Below are positions 52,701 to 60,464 of a stretch of 64,000 nucleotides of DNA, one piece after another. Positions within the stretch are counted from its first letter, which is position 1. Every line of letters starts with the position of its first letter. This DNA comes from Siphonodentalium dalli. Lineage: Eukaryota; Mollusca; Scaphopoda; Gadilida; Siphonodentaliidae. The notes below the pieces were generated by a model. That model was not told the DNA's origin and did not search any database. It saw nothing but the letters and a program-made list of their open reading frames with translations. The translations under genes were made by a program, and so were the position numbers. Where the stretch lies: contig CP136066.1 of NCBI GenBank assembly GCA_032622095.1, positions 101,389,319 through 101,453,318 on the forward strand, given 5' to 3'.

Positions 52701-53580
52701 AAATCGTCAAACTAATAAACTATTAATGGGCATAACTCCGGTAAGAAAAATAGGACGAAACTGGTTTTCGAACTCGTCCGAGATAATGGCTTGATATTGT
52801 GACAACCAAATCATTAAAAAAAAATTATAGACCCCCAAAATAAATTTTCAGGGGACAACTATAATAGTTGAATTCAGGATGTGCCTGACCTGGTTAATAG
52901 AGGAATTTCCAGAAACTGAACTGGCAGGATCAAACATTCTCATCTATTTTTATTACATACTTACATATTTTCCCAACTATTGAATTGAATGAATTTGAAA
53001 GTCATCATATAAAACTACCATTTTATTATAGTATAGAACACTAAATGGGGATTGCAACAAAACATGATACAAAATCAGAAATCACTTACTGAATCTACCG
53101 CTGACATACTGAAGGGTCTAAATATAGTAACCACGCGGTCGCTGTGATGTAAACAAATGAGAAATGCCCAGCAAAAATGTGGAGCGGCCATATTGAATTC
53201 GTCTGAATAACGCGTATTATGCAAATTTCAATTGCAATTAACCACTAATCCTGATCAAAGTAAATGTCGTCAACCCTGCATTCGAACTATGAAATCATAC
53301 ACTTCATCGTTGATGACAGCCTGACACGCGGCAACATCAAAAGACAGAAATAAACACATTTTGCAACACGTTGACGAATGTGTGGCAAATTTTCTCACGC
53401 TGTAGCAGCCGACGTTAGAATGCATCCGATTTTTAGAAACAAATTCGATTTTTCTTCCAAAAATAACTGAGTATTTGCAATCTGGCGTTTATGAAGTACC
53501 ATAAAGTATATCTTACCAATGGTGTCGCTCAAATTGTACTCCATTTCGGGGTCTTTTACTCTGGACCGCCTAGTCTCCAT
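31118..53580 (-). CDS. C2H2 zinc-finger, AT-hook protein (multi-exon gene)
   Basis: About ten exons read right to left: 53517-53580, 48460-48641, 47305-47469, 46033-46285, 44362-44427, 42705-43442, 38352-38521, 35278-35413, 33535-33680 and 31118-31765. The total is 2,568 bp, about 855 residues. In order: start METRRSRVKDP; acidic block DDYDDDDGESDSSD; a C-x6-C...H-x3-H module near residues 181-212 after RRTYTYTCYLIPDKC; AT-hook APGRPRK near 265-271; a Lys/Glu-rich helix; an acidic stretch; four C2H2 fingers near 568-675 (one CX2CX14HX3H, two with CX2CX12HX3H, one ending HX4H, with linker TGETPFH); and a Gln/Thr-rich tail. It is probably a nuclear DNA-binding regulator. I do not recognise an orthologue. 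All phases fit except that the acceptor of exon 47305-47469 is a guess. Confidence 0.82.
31850..32106. mobile_element. TTAA MITE, family P2, intact copy
   Basis: TTAA lies at 31846-31849 and 32107-32110. It begins CCCTTTCGTCAAAATGG and ends AGTATTTTGTATAAAAAAGG. Internal inverted GGGAAATGTTTC/GAAAATTTTC and AAGTTCAA/TTGAACTT segments are present. It lies in the intron before the last zinc-finger exon. Confidence 0.75.
32139..32586 (+). mobile_element. TTAA-flanked element, family F, copy 2, holding a family A remnant
   Basis: TTAA is present at 32135-32138 and 32587-32590. The start AGTGATGTGAAACATTCC and end ACATAATATGTCT match the copy at 22644-23008. The family A MITE at 32377-32466 is inserted within it. 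Confidence 0.7.
32377..32466. mobile_element. Family A MITE, copy 11, one arm only
   Basis: The tip TACAGTAATGCCCTAA is followed at once by TTTCCGACTAAATCCTG and the complete right arm to GCATTACTGTA. The left arm is deleted except for the tip. Confidence 0.8.
32676..32927. mobile_element. TTAA MITE, family P2, second copy
   Basis: It begins TAACCCTTACTATATACTG and ends GTCTAGTATAGAATGGATTAA. The interior matches 31850-32106. Confidence 0.7.
33204..33465 (+). mobile_element. Family P1 (TTAA/CCC) MITE, copy 7
   Basis: It begins TTAACCCTTTCATGAAGGGA and ends GTCATGGAAAGGTTAA, with both hairpins. It ends 70 bp from the zinc-finger exon at 33535. Confidence 0.8.
33535..33680 (-). CDS. Zinc-finger gene exon (finger 2 and most of finger 3)
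   Basis: The acceptor is CTATTCCAG and the donor is GTTTGTTT. It encodes GIKPFVCLICNTTF onward, a CX2CX12HX3H finger, then CKDCGRKFRHPSHFK. Entry is phase 1 and exit is phase 0. Confidence 0.93.
33850..34985. mobile_element. hAT-like element with paired subterminal palindromes
   Basis: The ends CAGGGCTGGCGATCT and AGATTTCCAGGCCTG are imperfect inverted repeats, flanked by CACTAA (33844-33849, 34986-34991). The left subterminal region carries GGAGGGCTATTAATAGCCC and GGAGGGCTATAGCCCTCC. The right carries GGCGGGCTATAAAAAGCCCG and GGCGGGCAGCCCGCC. No transposase is seen. It lies in a zinc-finger-gene intron. Confidence 0.7.
35278..35413 (-). CDS. Zinc-finger gene exon (finger 1)
   Basis: The acceptor is CTCTTCTACAG and the donor is GTAAGC. 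It encodes RLALKYIKELKGRRKQG and then CKICTEKKIFTATATLIYH with YRSHA, a CX2CX14HX3H finger. Phase 0 in, phase 1 out. Confidence 0.88.
35640..36060 (+). repeat. Two-unit tandem repeat, about 180 bp
   Basis: AAATAAACAAAGATGAATAAC, then TCTAGAATGGAAAATC and CCAAATTTCATTGAGA, occurs twice, ending in GGACGGACAGG and a C/T run. It resembles the unit at 7731-8158 in layout. Confidence 0.65.
36353..36565. mobile_element. Family A palindromic MITE, copy 12
   Basis: The left tip is TACAAGTAATGCCC. The right end is eroded after TATTTAGGG. It directly abuts a family C copy at 36569. Confidence 0.8.
36569..38313. mobile_element. Family C MITE, copy 7, split by a 1.3 kb hAT-like element
   Basis: The left part is 36569-36888 and the right part 38219-38313, with ends CAGGCCTCAAAATATGG and CCATATTCTAAGACC. 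The split lies inside GGTGAATTTAGTGATGC, and ATTTAGTG is duplicated at the junctions. Confidence 0.85.
36889..38218. mobile_element. hAT-like element, 1,330 bp, TSD ATTTAGTG
   Basis: The ends are TAGAGCTGAAACGGTT and AACCGTTTCAGCTCTA. TSD ATTTAGTG lies at 36881-36888 and 38219-38226. Subterminal AACCGGTTAACC motifs are repeated near both ends, as expected for hAT transposase sites. No transposase reading frame was recognised. Confidence 0.92.
38352..38521 (-). CDS. Zinc-finger gene exon (acidic linker)
   Basis: The acceptor is AATTTTTAG and the donor is GTATGA. It encodes ADQRSVSTEDADESYLSDD onward to SQSDTQDEIER. It is rich in Asp, Ser and Glu and probably disordered. Phase 1 in, phase 0 out. 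Confidence 0.85.
39053..39870 (+). repeat. 30-bp minisatellite split by an insertion
   Basis: The unit is AGGGTGAGATTACATTGATA plus CTCGTATCTA. About six units lie at 39053-39254 and about three at 39785-39870, with the element at 39255-39784 between them. Confidence 0.9.
39255..39784. mobile_element. CAGGGATTTTT-ended element with 5-bp TSD TTACA
   Basis: The ends CAGGGATTTTTTT and AAAAATCCCTG are inverted. TTACA is duplicated (39250-39254, 39785-39789), and joining the flanks restores GAGATTACATTGATA. ATTCCCAATT motifs recur near both ends. The superfamily is uncertain: hAT-like termini, but a short TSD. Confidence 0.85.
40208..40435 (+). repeat. Two-unit tandem repeat, about 110 bp
   Basis: AAAGAATGCC, GGATGAAACTACT(A/C)(A/C) and CGTATTACATAA recur once each, with moderate divergence. 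Confidence 0.6.
40436..41098. other. Unannotated intron stretch of the zinc-finger gene
   Basis: No gene, repeat or RNA is recognised. Confidence 0.4.
41099..41810. mobile_element. Element with inverted arms of about 120 bp
   Basis: GGAAAGATACTGCTTTAC and ATACCCTTTTATAACG on the left face TATAAAAGGGTATAT and AAAGCAGTATCTATCC on the right. The arms are about 80% alike by eye. It is noncoding. Confidence 0.6.
42065..42600. mobile_element. Element with imperfect inverted ends
   Basis: TATTTATGGCAGATCATAAA and GTCTCTTTGAAAAGCC on the left are inverted at 42565-42600 (GGCTTTTTAAAGAGACTGG, TCATAAATATA). A 77-codon open frame (42204-42437) inside is unrecognised. Confidence 0.5.
42705..43442 (-). 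CDS. Zinc-finger gene, largest internal exon (AT-hook)
   Basis: The acceptor ...CATTGTAG and donor GTGAGTTC bound 738 bp, phase 1 in and out. It encodes EHRKLMAMVAKNKKAPL, AT-hook APGRPRK, an acidic NSEEELDLEDN segment, a Lys/Glu-rich helix (about 55 residues) and a Cys-containing C-terminal part. The AT-hook suggests minor-groove DNA contact. Confidence 0.9.
44047..44356. mobile_element. hAT-like MITE, family C, copy 8, inserted at a splice donor
   Basis: The ends are CAAGCCTGCAAATAGTGTG and CACTATTTGCAGCCTTG. The TSD is CATACCTT/AATACCTT (44039-44046, 44357-44364). The right TSD overlaps the last three bases of the zinc-finger exon at 44362-44427 and its GT donor, so the donor exists in two copies. 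Confidence 0.88.
44362..44427 (-). CDS. Zinc-finger gene micro-exon, 66 bp
   Basis: The acceptor is AATTTCAG and the donor GTATTC. It encodes DNDEEVRRFSAEPVHIKKK onward with phase 1 at both ends, fitting its neighbours exactly. The donor lies within the TSD of the adjacent MITE. Confidence 0.85.
44859..45128. mobile_element. TTAA-flanked MITE with CCTCTT ends
   Basis: TTAA lies at 44855-44858 and 45129-45132. The ends CCTCTTCACTGCT and AGCAGTAAAGAGG are inverted. It is 270 bp and piggyBac-like in ends and TSD. Confidence 0.8.
45133..46032. other. Unannotated intron stretch
   Basis: I see no gene or repeat family between the MITE and the exon at 46033. Confidence 0.4.
46033..46285 (-). CDS. 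Zinc-finger gene exon (C-C-H-H module)
   Basis: The acceptor is GGATTCAG and the donor GTATT. Phase 0 in, phase 1 out (253 bp). It encodes ISKKAISYGKFDLQRLQEM, then SDKALVTFFADYANNEMRR and TYTYTCYLIPDKCKQSF, ending HLIKH. C-x6-C-x19-H-x3-H is too long for a classic C2H2 finger and may be a family-specific zinc module. Confidence 0.88.
46412..46850. mobile_element. MITE with inverted arms of about 100 bp
   Basis: TTTTGGTAAAGCACACCAAT and CCCAAGGCTGGCAAA on the left face TTTGCCAGCCTTGGG and GGTGTGATTTACCAAAA on the right. It is 439 bp and noncoding. The TSD is unclear. Confidence 0.8.
47305..47469 (-). CDS. Zinc-finger gene exon, acceptor uncertain
   Basis: The donor (AAG|GTAATA at 47304) is clear and the frame into the next exon is phase 0. 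Upstream, the open frame continues to 47529, and possible AGs do not stand out. The phase-0 choice AACGTGAG|AACATT gives NIFEFDIKRSSRMIVSYSYM onward. An alternative start at TATAAG|TCG would shorten it by 23 residues. A missing small exon between here and 48460 is also possible. Confidence 0.6.
48229..48368. mobile_element. Family A MITE, copy 13, subfamily 2, left arm mostly deleted
   Basis: The tips are AATGCCCAAAGTAATTGACC and GGTCAATTACTTTGGGCATT. The left arm jumps from ACAACAGC to GAGAGCTTTCC. It lies 90 bp from the exon at 48460. Confidence 0.8.
48460..48641 (-). CDS. Zinc-finger gene exon 2 (acidic)
   Basis: The acceptor is TTGTTATACAG and the donor GTAATT. Phase 1 in, phase 0 out (182 bp). 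It encodes VRTSLETADIMSENLRLDD, then YDDDDGESDSSD and a short Ala-rich helix. This is an acidic, likely disordered region. Confidence 0.82.
48800..49080 (+). repeat. Dispersed repeat shared with 52310-52500
   Basis: CAAATTCTAAGTCGAA and GGACCGAACCCATATTCGAA occur here and, diverged, at 52310-52500 (GGACCAAACCCATATTCAAA). Partial second units are visible in both places. Confidence 0.55.
50062..50122 (+). repeat. Short tandem repeat CTAACTCCAAGATGG
   Basis: Four units of 15-17 bp with small changes lie just left of the hAT-like element at 50158. Confidence 0.75.
50158..52214. mobile_element. hAT-like element, TSD ATAACAAA, carrying a satellite-like array
   Basis: The left end is TAGTGATGTTCCGATAAT; the inverted copy ATTATCGGAACATCACTA ends at 52207, followed by seven extra bases. 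ATAACAAA lies at 50150-50157 and 52215-52222. ATCGG(A/C)CGATT-type motifs recur near both ends. The family D array at 50863-51893 lies inside. Confidence 0.7.
50863..51893 (-). repeat. Satellite-like array, family D2, reverse orientation
   Basis: Six to seven units of about 165 bp share CCTGTAGCCCGCGCCAAAGG, ATCCAAGATGGCTGC, GGCCATGTTTTTTGGCCGAA and ACTCGTTCCCATCTACATG. It ends in GACGGACACACAGACGACGG and the palindrome GCTCAAACTT...AAGTTGAGC. One unit (about 51100-51170) has an internal deletion. Confidence 0.85.
52505..52850 (+). repeat. Two-unit tandem repeat, about 180 bp
   Basis: GAGTTATTGCGCTTA, GGACGAAACTG and CGAACTCGTCC recur once each, in the first intron of the zinc-finger gene. 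Confidence 0.6.
53517..53580 (-). CDS. Zinc-finger gene, first coding exon
   Basis: ATG at 53580-53578 opens METRRSRVKDPEMEYNLSDTI with a split codon at donor GTAAGA. The open frame extends upstream to another Met at 53613, but the METRRSR start gives the exon a compact 5' UTR side. Phase 1 out fits the exon at 48460-48641. Confidence 0.65.
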
Positions 53581-53739
53581 CTTCGTCTGCTTGACACAAA
53601 CAATGTAGCACAAACATACTTTTTTATTCTTCTTACGAGAAAAACTATTTTGAGGTGAATAATTTGCTTTAATATGAAAATCCAGCTCTTGGCAATTGCG
53701 TGGCTTATATTATATTCAATTTATTTGTTCTGAAATAAT

Positions 53740-53900
53740 TTAAATGTCTACGGAGTTTACCGAAAATTATAATCGGCCATTTTCGCCGGACGTTTTGATA
53801 TCAGTGACGTTTGGCAGTCAGTGATAATGGAGTCATATTGTCCTACCCACCACCCCTCCCATCTAACTCGATCAACTGCCGTGTAGGGACGTGGCGACAT
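53740..53900 (-). promoter_or_regulatory. Possible promoter region of the zinc-finger gene
   Basis: The region 150-300 bp upstream of the ATG carries CGGCCATTTTCGCCGG (53774-53789), whose core resembles a YY1-type CCAT site. No TATA box is evident. The call rests on position and one motif. Confidence 0.25.
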
Positions 53901-54175
53901 GGATAGGGTGAGACATCACCTTTTTTTTTTTTGGGGTAAATTTTTTCAACAGTTGAACATGTCATGATGCCTGAAACAATAACAGTTGGAATTTTCAGCC
54001 CAGAAAACGATCCTAAATTACTATTTCTTTGGCTTCGGGGGTAACAAGTATTTGATTCGAGTCGAGGAACCCAACCATCAAAGCTGAGAGTTATCATGTG
54101 ATCAGATATCGATTTTTGAAATCTGTTAATTTCCACCACCTTGAATATTTGGAGGCATAGCGTCAAGCTATTGGG

Positions 54176-54218
54176 AGTATGTCGGTCGGCAAATATTCGA
54201 AGAGCCGACCGACATACT
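54176..54218. other. Hairpin with perfect 15-bp stem
   Basis: AGTATGTCGGTCGGC pairs with GCCGACCGACATACT across a 13-nt loop. It lies about 600 bp upstream of the zinc-finger ATG. Its role is unknown. Confidence 0.7.
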
Positions 54219-54250
54219 GTCGATCGATACCAAATTACGTTGAACAAAAT

Positions 54251-54270
54251 GTTGTTGTTGTTGTTGTTGT
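54251..54270 (+). repeat. (GTT)n microsatellite
   Basis: About seven GTT triplets. On the - strand the open frame here reads as an Asn run, probably without meaning. Confidence 0.9.
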
Positions 54271-54868
54271 TATCTGATGATACGGGGACCATCGAATCGG
54301 ATTGTGTACCTTTAAGTCCAATAAGTATTTTATCTAAAGTATGTTGTTTTAAACCAATTGTCGATTATATTTTACAAGTACTTTCAGTTCAATTTTTGAC
54401 TGAAATCACCATCAGATGGAAATTCCAACAATTTGCAGGGACGTGTGTCAGGGTTTGGCCCGTTGGCTGTGTTCAAAACAATCCAAAGATTAAGCTGGGC
54501 ACCCAAAATACCAGACTTTTCATAAAGCTGGGCACCAAAATGTGGCAACAATGATCCCTTCAGCCACAATTAATAGGACCAACTAACAACCAATACAGGT
54601 AGGCCTACAATCTGCAGCTTTTCCCACGAACAACCAGGGACTGGAATAATTAAAACCATTCTGAAACTGGCTTCATGTCTGAACATTGGAGACTACTCCG
54701 TTTTAAAAGAAACATAATCTGCCATTTCTCTCTACCTTAATAACAAGAAGGACGTCATTAATTTGATTATATCAATTCCAAGGTCAGTCCTTGAGTGATG
54801 GATCTAAGACCATTTTCCCCAAGTATTCCGCGGACAAATAAGAATGTCAAATCATGCCCAATGCAAGG

Positions 54869-56986
54869 CCAATTCTTCTCGTTCCACAACAGCTTGTGAT
54901 ATCGGTTAGGTTGATGCTGTTTTGGACCGAGTCCCGTCCCGTTACTCTTCTATAACATACTTTTGAACATTGATGAGACGTACCGGTAGCTTACTCCACA
55001 TACATTTACACGTGGAGCCCGGGCATTCGCGTGAACCACTGAATCATCTGACTTAATTATGTTCGCGATTAATCGGTCTTCAAAATGATATATCATTTAT
55101 ACGGTACCGTGATAGAAACAGGTAAAGTGATGATACAATCGTTTAATATATTGTTTACATACATTTTCTGATAGTGCGACAAATCGAAAATTTCTGGGAA
55201 ACAAGGCTTTGTTTACTTAAAAAAAATCGTTGCTTTGACATCAAAGCTTTCGGTCACAACATTCCATATCTGAATTGACTTTAAATAATGTCTTAACTTA
55301 GTTCACACCACATTCAGCGCTCTGACAAAATATTCTAGTAAGTTTCATGAATGTTTGTTGTTAAAGGGTAGTTCTTTGATGAGTCCTATGGGCCCAGAAA
55401 GCTTAACACTTTAAGCTATGGGTTAGTCAAAATGTGAACACTTCCATCTAGCCTCTCTTTGGCTCATTTTATCTGTACTAGTATCTAATATTTCTTATGG
55501 GCCCAAAGAAAGAACATCTTATTACATTGGTGTGCAGTGTTCAAAAGATGACACCGCGTCTAGCATTGTTCATCCAGGCATCTTCATATGTGATATATAT
55601 TTTATCTGTGAATATATAAACTGTAATAGTGCAGCTTGTGTTGCCAATTCCAAACCCCACCGGAGGATGTCAGAACTCGGAGATACAACAACCCTGGAAA
55701 TTCCTACACCCCCTATATAGACAGGCCGATGTCATGAATCACCAGCGGTTACACTGTGGCCCGGCTCTGCCGTCCGTACCTCTAGGCAGGGGATTCGTGG
55801 ACTCATATCTGCATTTCATTGCAATTGGCGGATGACTCACATATGAAGCTATGTACAGTGCCAGTTGGTGTTGAATAAGACAGTAGCAGTATAGGAAGTT
55901 CTAAGGTGAACCTGGATGTGGCGGACCACATTTCCATACGCTTGATGATGCAAAATGGATGGCGGGACAGTCCAGTATGACTTATGTTTACACAAGAACC
56001 TGTCCGGATGTCATTAAATGGATATCGACTGAGTTATGTCACTGCTTTTTTTGAGACATGTGATCTCTGCAGAGGTGTTGGATCCTCGCGTGACATAGGA
56101 CAATTGATGCTAGTTTTATGGATTTCAAGCTGGACTGATTATAGAACAGTTTTTTAGCGTTCGATCCAGTTGTGATTTTGAGATTATTCTTGTTAGGGCT
56201 ATTGCATTTCGTGCTGAATTTCATAGTTTGTTCAAATAATATGCAATTTGTTGGATGAAGGGTGGAGTGTACCACGAGGGATCACCATGCCGTGTTTCTA
56301 TCAAAGAAGAACAACGTACTCTAAACATATACACTCTCTGAATTGACTTTAAATCATGTCTGGACTTAATTCACACCAAGTTTGAACAGTGCTCTGAGAC
56401 AATAGTCTAGTCAGAATCATGTTTGTTGTTAGGGTAGTTCGTTAATGAGTCATATGGGCCCAAAAAGCTTAACACTTTAAGCTATGGATTAGGTAAAAGG
56501 TGAAAACTTTCACCTTGCCTTTCATTGGCTCATTTTATCTAATATTTCTTCTGGGCCCAAAGAAAGGTCATCTTATTATACTCATGGTCTGCAGTGTATA
56601 AAAGATGACACCCAATATAGCCTTGTTCATCCAGGCATCTTCACGTGTGATGTATATTTATATGTGGATATATAAACTGCAATAGTACACGTGCAGCTTG
56701 TACGTGTTGCAAATTCCGAACCAACCCAGAGGTTGTCAGAACTCGGAGGTACAAATAGCAATTTAACCCTGGATATTCCTACATCGCCCAGACAGGCCGA
56801 CGTACCGGTAGGCCTACGTCATGGAATCGCCAGCGGTTACACAAACAAGATAACTCGGGCCCGGTCACGAATCTTATGGACGTAAAGTTTGTTATTGATG
56901 AGTAACGGGGCGGGACTCGGTCCAAAACAGCATCAATTGTACAATCCAACCAATATCCCAAGCTGTTGTGGACCGATACGACTTGG
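54869..56986. mobile_element. CCAAGTC-type element (family B), 2.1 kb copy with internal duplication
   Basis: The left end includes CCACAACAGCTTGTGATATC and TTTTGGACCGAGTCCCG; the right end includes CGGGACTCGGTCCAAAACAG and AGCTGTTGTGGACCG. Two direct copies of about 500 bp (about 55262-55780 and 56325-56850) lie inside. Shared phrases include CTTAACACTTTAAGCTATGG, ATTTCTT(A/C)TGGGCCCAAAG and TTGTTCATCCAGGCATCTTC. No protein family is recognised. Confidence 0.7.
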
Positions 56987-57118
56987 ATGCAATTTCGGAG
57001 GAAGTGCATTGACATGTTTCCAGAATGGCAGATCAAGAATTTCGAAGGTAGTGGGTTCGAACCCATGTTCAGACTGATACGCTTCCTAACTATCGGTGAA
57101 ATGGCTTCCTTTTTAAGG

Positions 57119-57230
57119 ATGTCCCCGTAGCTGAGGTGGTTAGGTCGTGGATAAGAGCATCATAGTCTGGGCTAGACGAGGTTGGCGCGGATTCGAACCC
57201 CGGCATGGATGAAAATCGGTCCCGATTTTC
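57119..57230 (+). mobile_element. tRNA-derived SINE head
   Basis: TAGCTGAGGTGG (57128-57139) resembles a pol III A box and GGATTCGAACC (57189-57199) a B box, at tRNA-like spacing. The acceptor stem does not pair, so it is not a working tRNA. An unrelated tail follows. Confidence 0.55.
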
Positions 57231-57901
57231 AAGCTTGATTTGGTTTGAGGGACATCTCAATGTACCATTCCGATCGACACATGGCCATTTCGATAAGAAA
57301 TTAGAATTTGTTCACGCTCACTGAGTTAATCAGTGTCATCCATTATAATGATTTGTTTAATTATAGAGGCTGACCAGTATTAAAAATTAAATTTATTAAT
57401 ATTAATATCTCCGACTAAACATCTTTTAAAACTGTATTGGTTAAAACTCTTTTTGATTATACATCTAAATAGTGAGCTCTTTTTATCACTCACTTCAGTG
57501 AACATCATCAGTCGTAGGTTATTAACTTAAATCGAGAACAACATGCACTAAACATATGATATAAAGCTATCTTCCCTTATCCCATACCAATCTTGAACAT
57601 TCAATATTATATTTGCGTGATTAGTCAGACTGTTTTTGTGTTCAACATTTATGCATTTAAATGTCTCTTCTGTGCACCACCATCTTTCTCCTGGGGAGAT
57701 GAGCTCCACCTGAGTTGCTATATAATATAACTGTGCTCCGATCCCCATTCGTTCATCCTACATTAGTCTGTTATAAACAAATTTGTTTGAAATGTATATT
57801 ATATGGGATGCTCAATAAAATATGAAACAACATCACTCACTTACAGCTATTGAACACAGTTTCGTCCATAATCATATAACGTTGCTCATTAAATGTGTAT
57901 A

Positions 57902-58910
57902 GGGTAATGTGGGGCATAATGCGACGCGGGGCATAATGAGACAGACGGTCGTTATCAGGCCATATGATTTTCCCATGACTGAAGTTGAATCGCACATTTA
58001 TTATTTTAGTGAGACCAATCTTAGAAGTGGACATCCCAATTGGACCGACATCATTATGACTGTTTAATCTCACATGCAAAACGCCGGAGTAGGGGTACCC
58101 ACATTTGGTGACCCCTTTTTGAATGGTTTATAACTTTCGGTAGGTCTTGTACATGTTAAAACGAGAACATCTTACCACTACCACCAAAGTTACATGCGTA
58201 TTTTGGTAAAGTAAGACGAGTTATATAGTAAGTTGATCAGTTCTATGTACATCGGTTATTCACATTCACTCATATTGGAGGAGAGACAGGTTGTCTGTTT
58301 GTGGGGCATAATGCGACACTCGGGTACAACCAGTACGAGAAAAAATTATGATCAGGCATATCGCAAATCAAACCTGGAAAAATAAATCTTATCGTAACCT
58401 TAGTTCAAAAGAAAAGAAATAAAAAACATATTCGATCATTCCCAAACATTAAAACATGATATAGATAAATAATTATTGTTAACCCTACCCCGGCCATTTT
58501 CCTGAAATCAAAACTTTATGGTGCTATTTTTACCCGCCATATAAATCAATAAAATGTCTCATTGGTCTGCTGCTATGACTTTAAATAATGCTTATACATT
58601 CTTTCAATCCACAAAAGAAAAGAAACTGCAGACCGTCTTGCATTTATTAAATTCGGTATATATGCTGATGTTGTAATGTCAAATGTGTCTCATTGTGCCC
58701 CGTGTATGGGGCATAATGCGACGGATTGGGTACGTCGACGGGGAGTAATGGTGTTCAGAAATTGTTGCTTCCCAGGCAAGTGTGGGTATTAATATGTATA
58801 GTGGAAATATTTATCTAACTTTTATTTTAATAATGTGCGCCCTTCCATCGTTTTTAGTGGCATGGTGGGGTCTAATGTGCTTATGTGTTGCATTATGCCC
58901 CACGTTACCC
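57902..58910. mobile_element. TA-flanked element with GGGTAAYGTGGGGCATAATG ends
   Basis: Inverted ends GGGTAATGTGGGGCATAATG and CATTATGCCCCACGTTACCC are bordered by TA (57900-57901, 58911-58912). GGGGCATAATGCGAC recurs inside at about 58302 and 58708. It is 1,009 bp and no transposase is recognised. Confidence 0.8.
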
Positions 58911-59060
58911 TACATGTCGTACATCTTTGTATAAAAATGTAGGCCCGTACAGATAGTTGGATATTACGGTATTACAAATAAACAATCTGATCTAATCGAA
59001 TCTAATATAATTGAGAGATTTAACCCCTCAAAATATCCCCATGCAAAACGTTAATACCAC

Positions 59061-59516
59061 TCAACTCAAGTACCGTAATATAATCATTCTAACAACACAT
59101 TGAACATTTCGAGAAGTGCTCGCTAACTTGTCAGAAGTACCGGAAGTGAACATTCTCCAAGAGGCTGACTCAATTCGGCTAATGGGGTCGTTGTCGTAAC
59201 GTTTTATACATAAATGCACACCGTGTGCATTTATGTATACATAAATGCACACCAGTCTCAGTCGGCGCGAGATTGAAATGTTACCGTAAATAATTGCCAT
59301 CTGCTTCAATTCATAACTATTTTTCTTCCGAAGTTCTGATAAAGGCATACTTTTATCACAATGACGAAACTGCAATAAAATTATAAAATTGGTCATCGGT
59401 CGCATATTTTTCTCAGTATTAAACAGGGCGGAAAGAACTGCATGGTTGTTTGTTCGATGAACGGAAGAAAAGAACTTACAAAATTCGGCCATGAATACCG
59501 CATCTTGTTTATCCAT
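59061..59516 (-). CDS. Unrecognised 151-codon ORF
   Basis: It begins MDKQDAVFMAEFCKFFSSVH and ends ILRYLS. It contains the hairpin at 59205-59239 within its 3' half. No domain is recognised, and an ORF of this length can arise by chance. It is listed only because it is the longest ORF between the zinc-finger gene and the LINE. Confidence 0.15.
   Translation of the reverse strand: MDKQDAVFMAEFCKFFSSVHRTNNHAVLSALFNTEKNMRPMTNFIILLQFRHCDKSMPLSELRKKNSYELKQMAIIYGNISISRRLRLVCIYVYINAHGVHLCIKRYDNDPISRIESASWRMFTSGTSDKLASTSRNVQCVVRMIILRYLS
59205..59252. other. 17-bp stem hairpin plus a third direct copy
   Basis: TATACATAAATGCACAC and its inverse flank a single C; a third copy of TACATAAATGCACACC follows at 59237-59252. 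Confidence 0.8.
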
Positions 59517-60464
59517 CCGATTATTGTTTACCCACTTTAGAGTTCTACACAGTCGAACGAACGCACCTACTGTTTTTAATCGAAAAGAGGAAGTTTGTCT
59601 GCCAAATTAAACAGATATTTAGCAAACTTTACCGTTACTATTGTTGCATTCACGTATATAGTAATCCAAGGTATCGGTTCGTATATTTAATAATTTAATT
59701 TTATGTGTGCTATAAACGCACGAAGTTGGTTTATTTTTGAATGATTTTCCTAATTTCGTTCTGTCTGTTTATTAGTTTAAATTAAATCTCGATCACGCGC
59801 AGTAGGACTATTTGTCAATAAATCAGAGATGTGACAGTAATTACACCGGTATAGCTGTTTTTGAACATTATTCTTAACACACTCACCAGAAACATTCGAA
59901 AACAGTCACTCTACAATAAGATTATGTGACTGGCTGACATACTGAGGCGACTCGCTCAGGCTGCCGTACCGGTGCGACTCGTCTGAGCTGCTGCCCAGTG
60001 CTGGGGCGACTTTTCTCAGACAATGGGTGGATGGACGAATTGGGTGACTGTACATCTCTCTCAGGCAATTTGAATGTCTGAAGTGGTGGATCGAATGCTT
60101 TGCACTAGGCCTAAAAAGAAAAGACCTTTGTTTCCGCTAACGATAGTCGATAGGGATGTTCAACGTCACGACGTAATTTTTAAGATTTGGGTAAAAACAG
60201 ACAAAAATGAACTGTTTTTAATCAATCATATCTTCCTAACAAAACACTCAAACGAGATGGCAATCGGCACACTAAGGCCAAAACGAAGAATACCTGTGTT
60301 TAGGGTAACCCGCCCGCCCCTACTCAAAACCTGCCGCCAAATTCCATTTTATCGTTTTTAAAAAAATTTCCTCCGACTTCATTTTATTTTTTTGTAATTA
60401 GGAATTCGAGACTACGGAATTAGCTTAAACAAGTAAACCATTTCCTTGCAAATATCGTCAATTC

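Noticed and set aside
53843-54292. 149-codon - strand ORF with an Asn run
   Set aside because: The Asn run is the complement of a GTT microsatellite and the frame crosses a perfect hairpin. There is no domain or splice support.
57119-57200. Possible tRNA gene
   Set aside because: A and B box-like motifs are present, but the acceptor and anticodon stems do not pair. It is better explained as a tRNA-derived SINE.
60074-60361. 95-codon ORF starting MSEVVDRMLCTRPKKKRPLF
   Set aside because: No family resemblance, no supporting context, and a length expected by chance.
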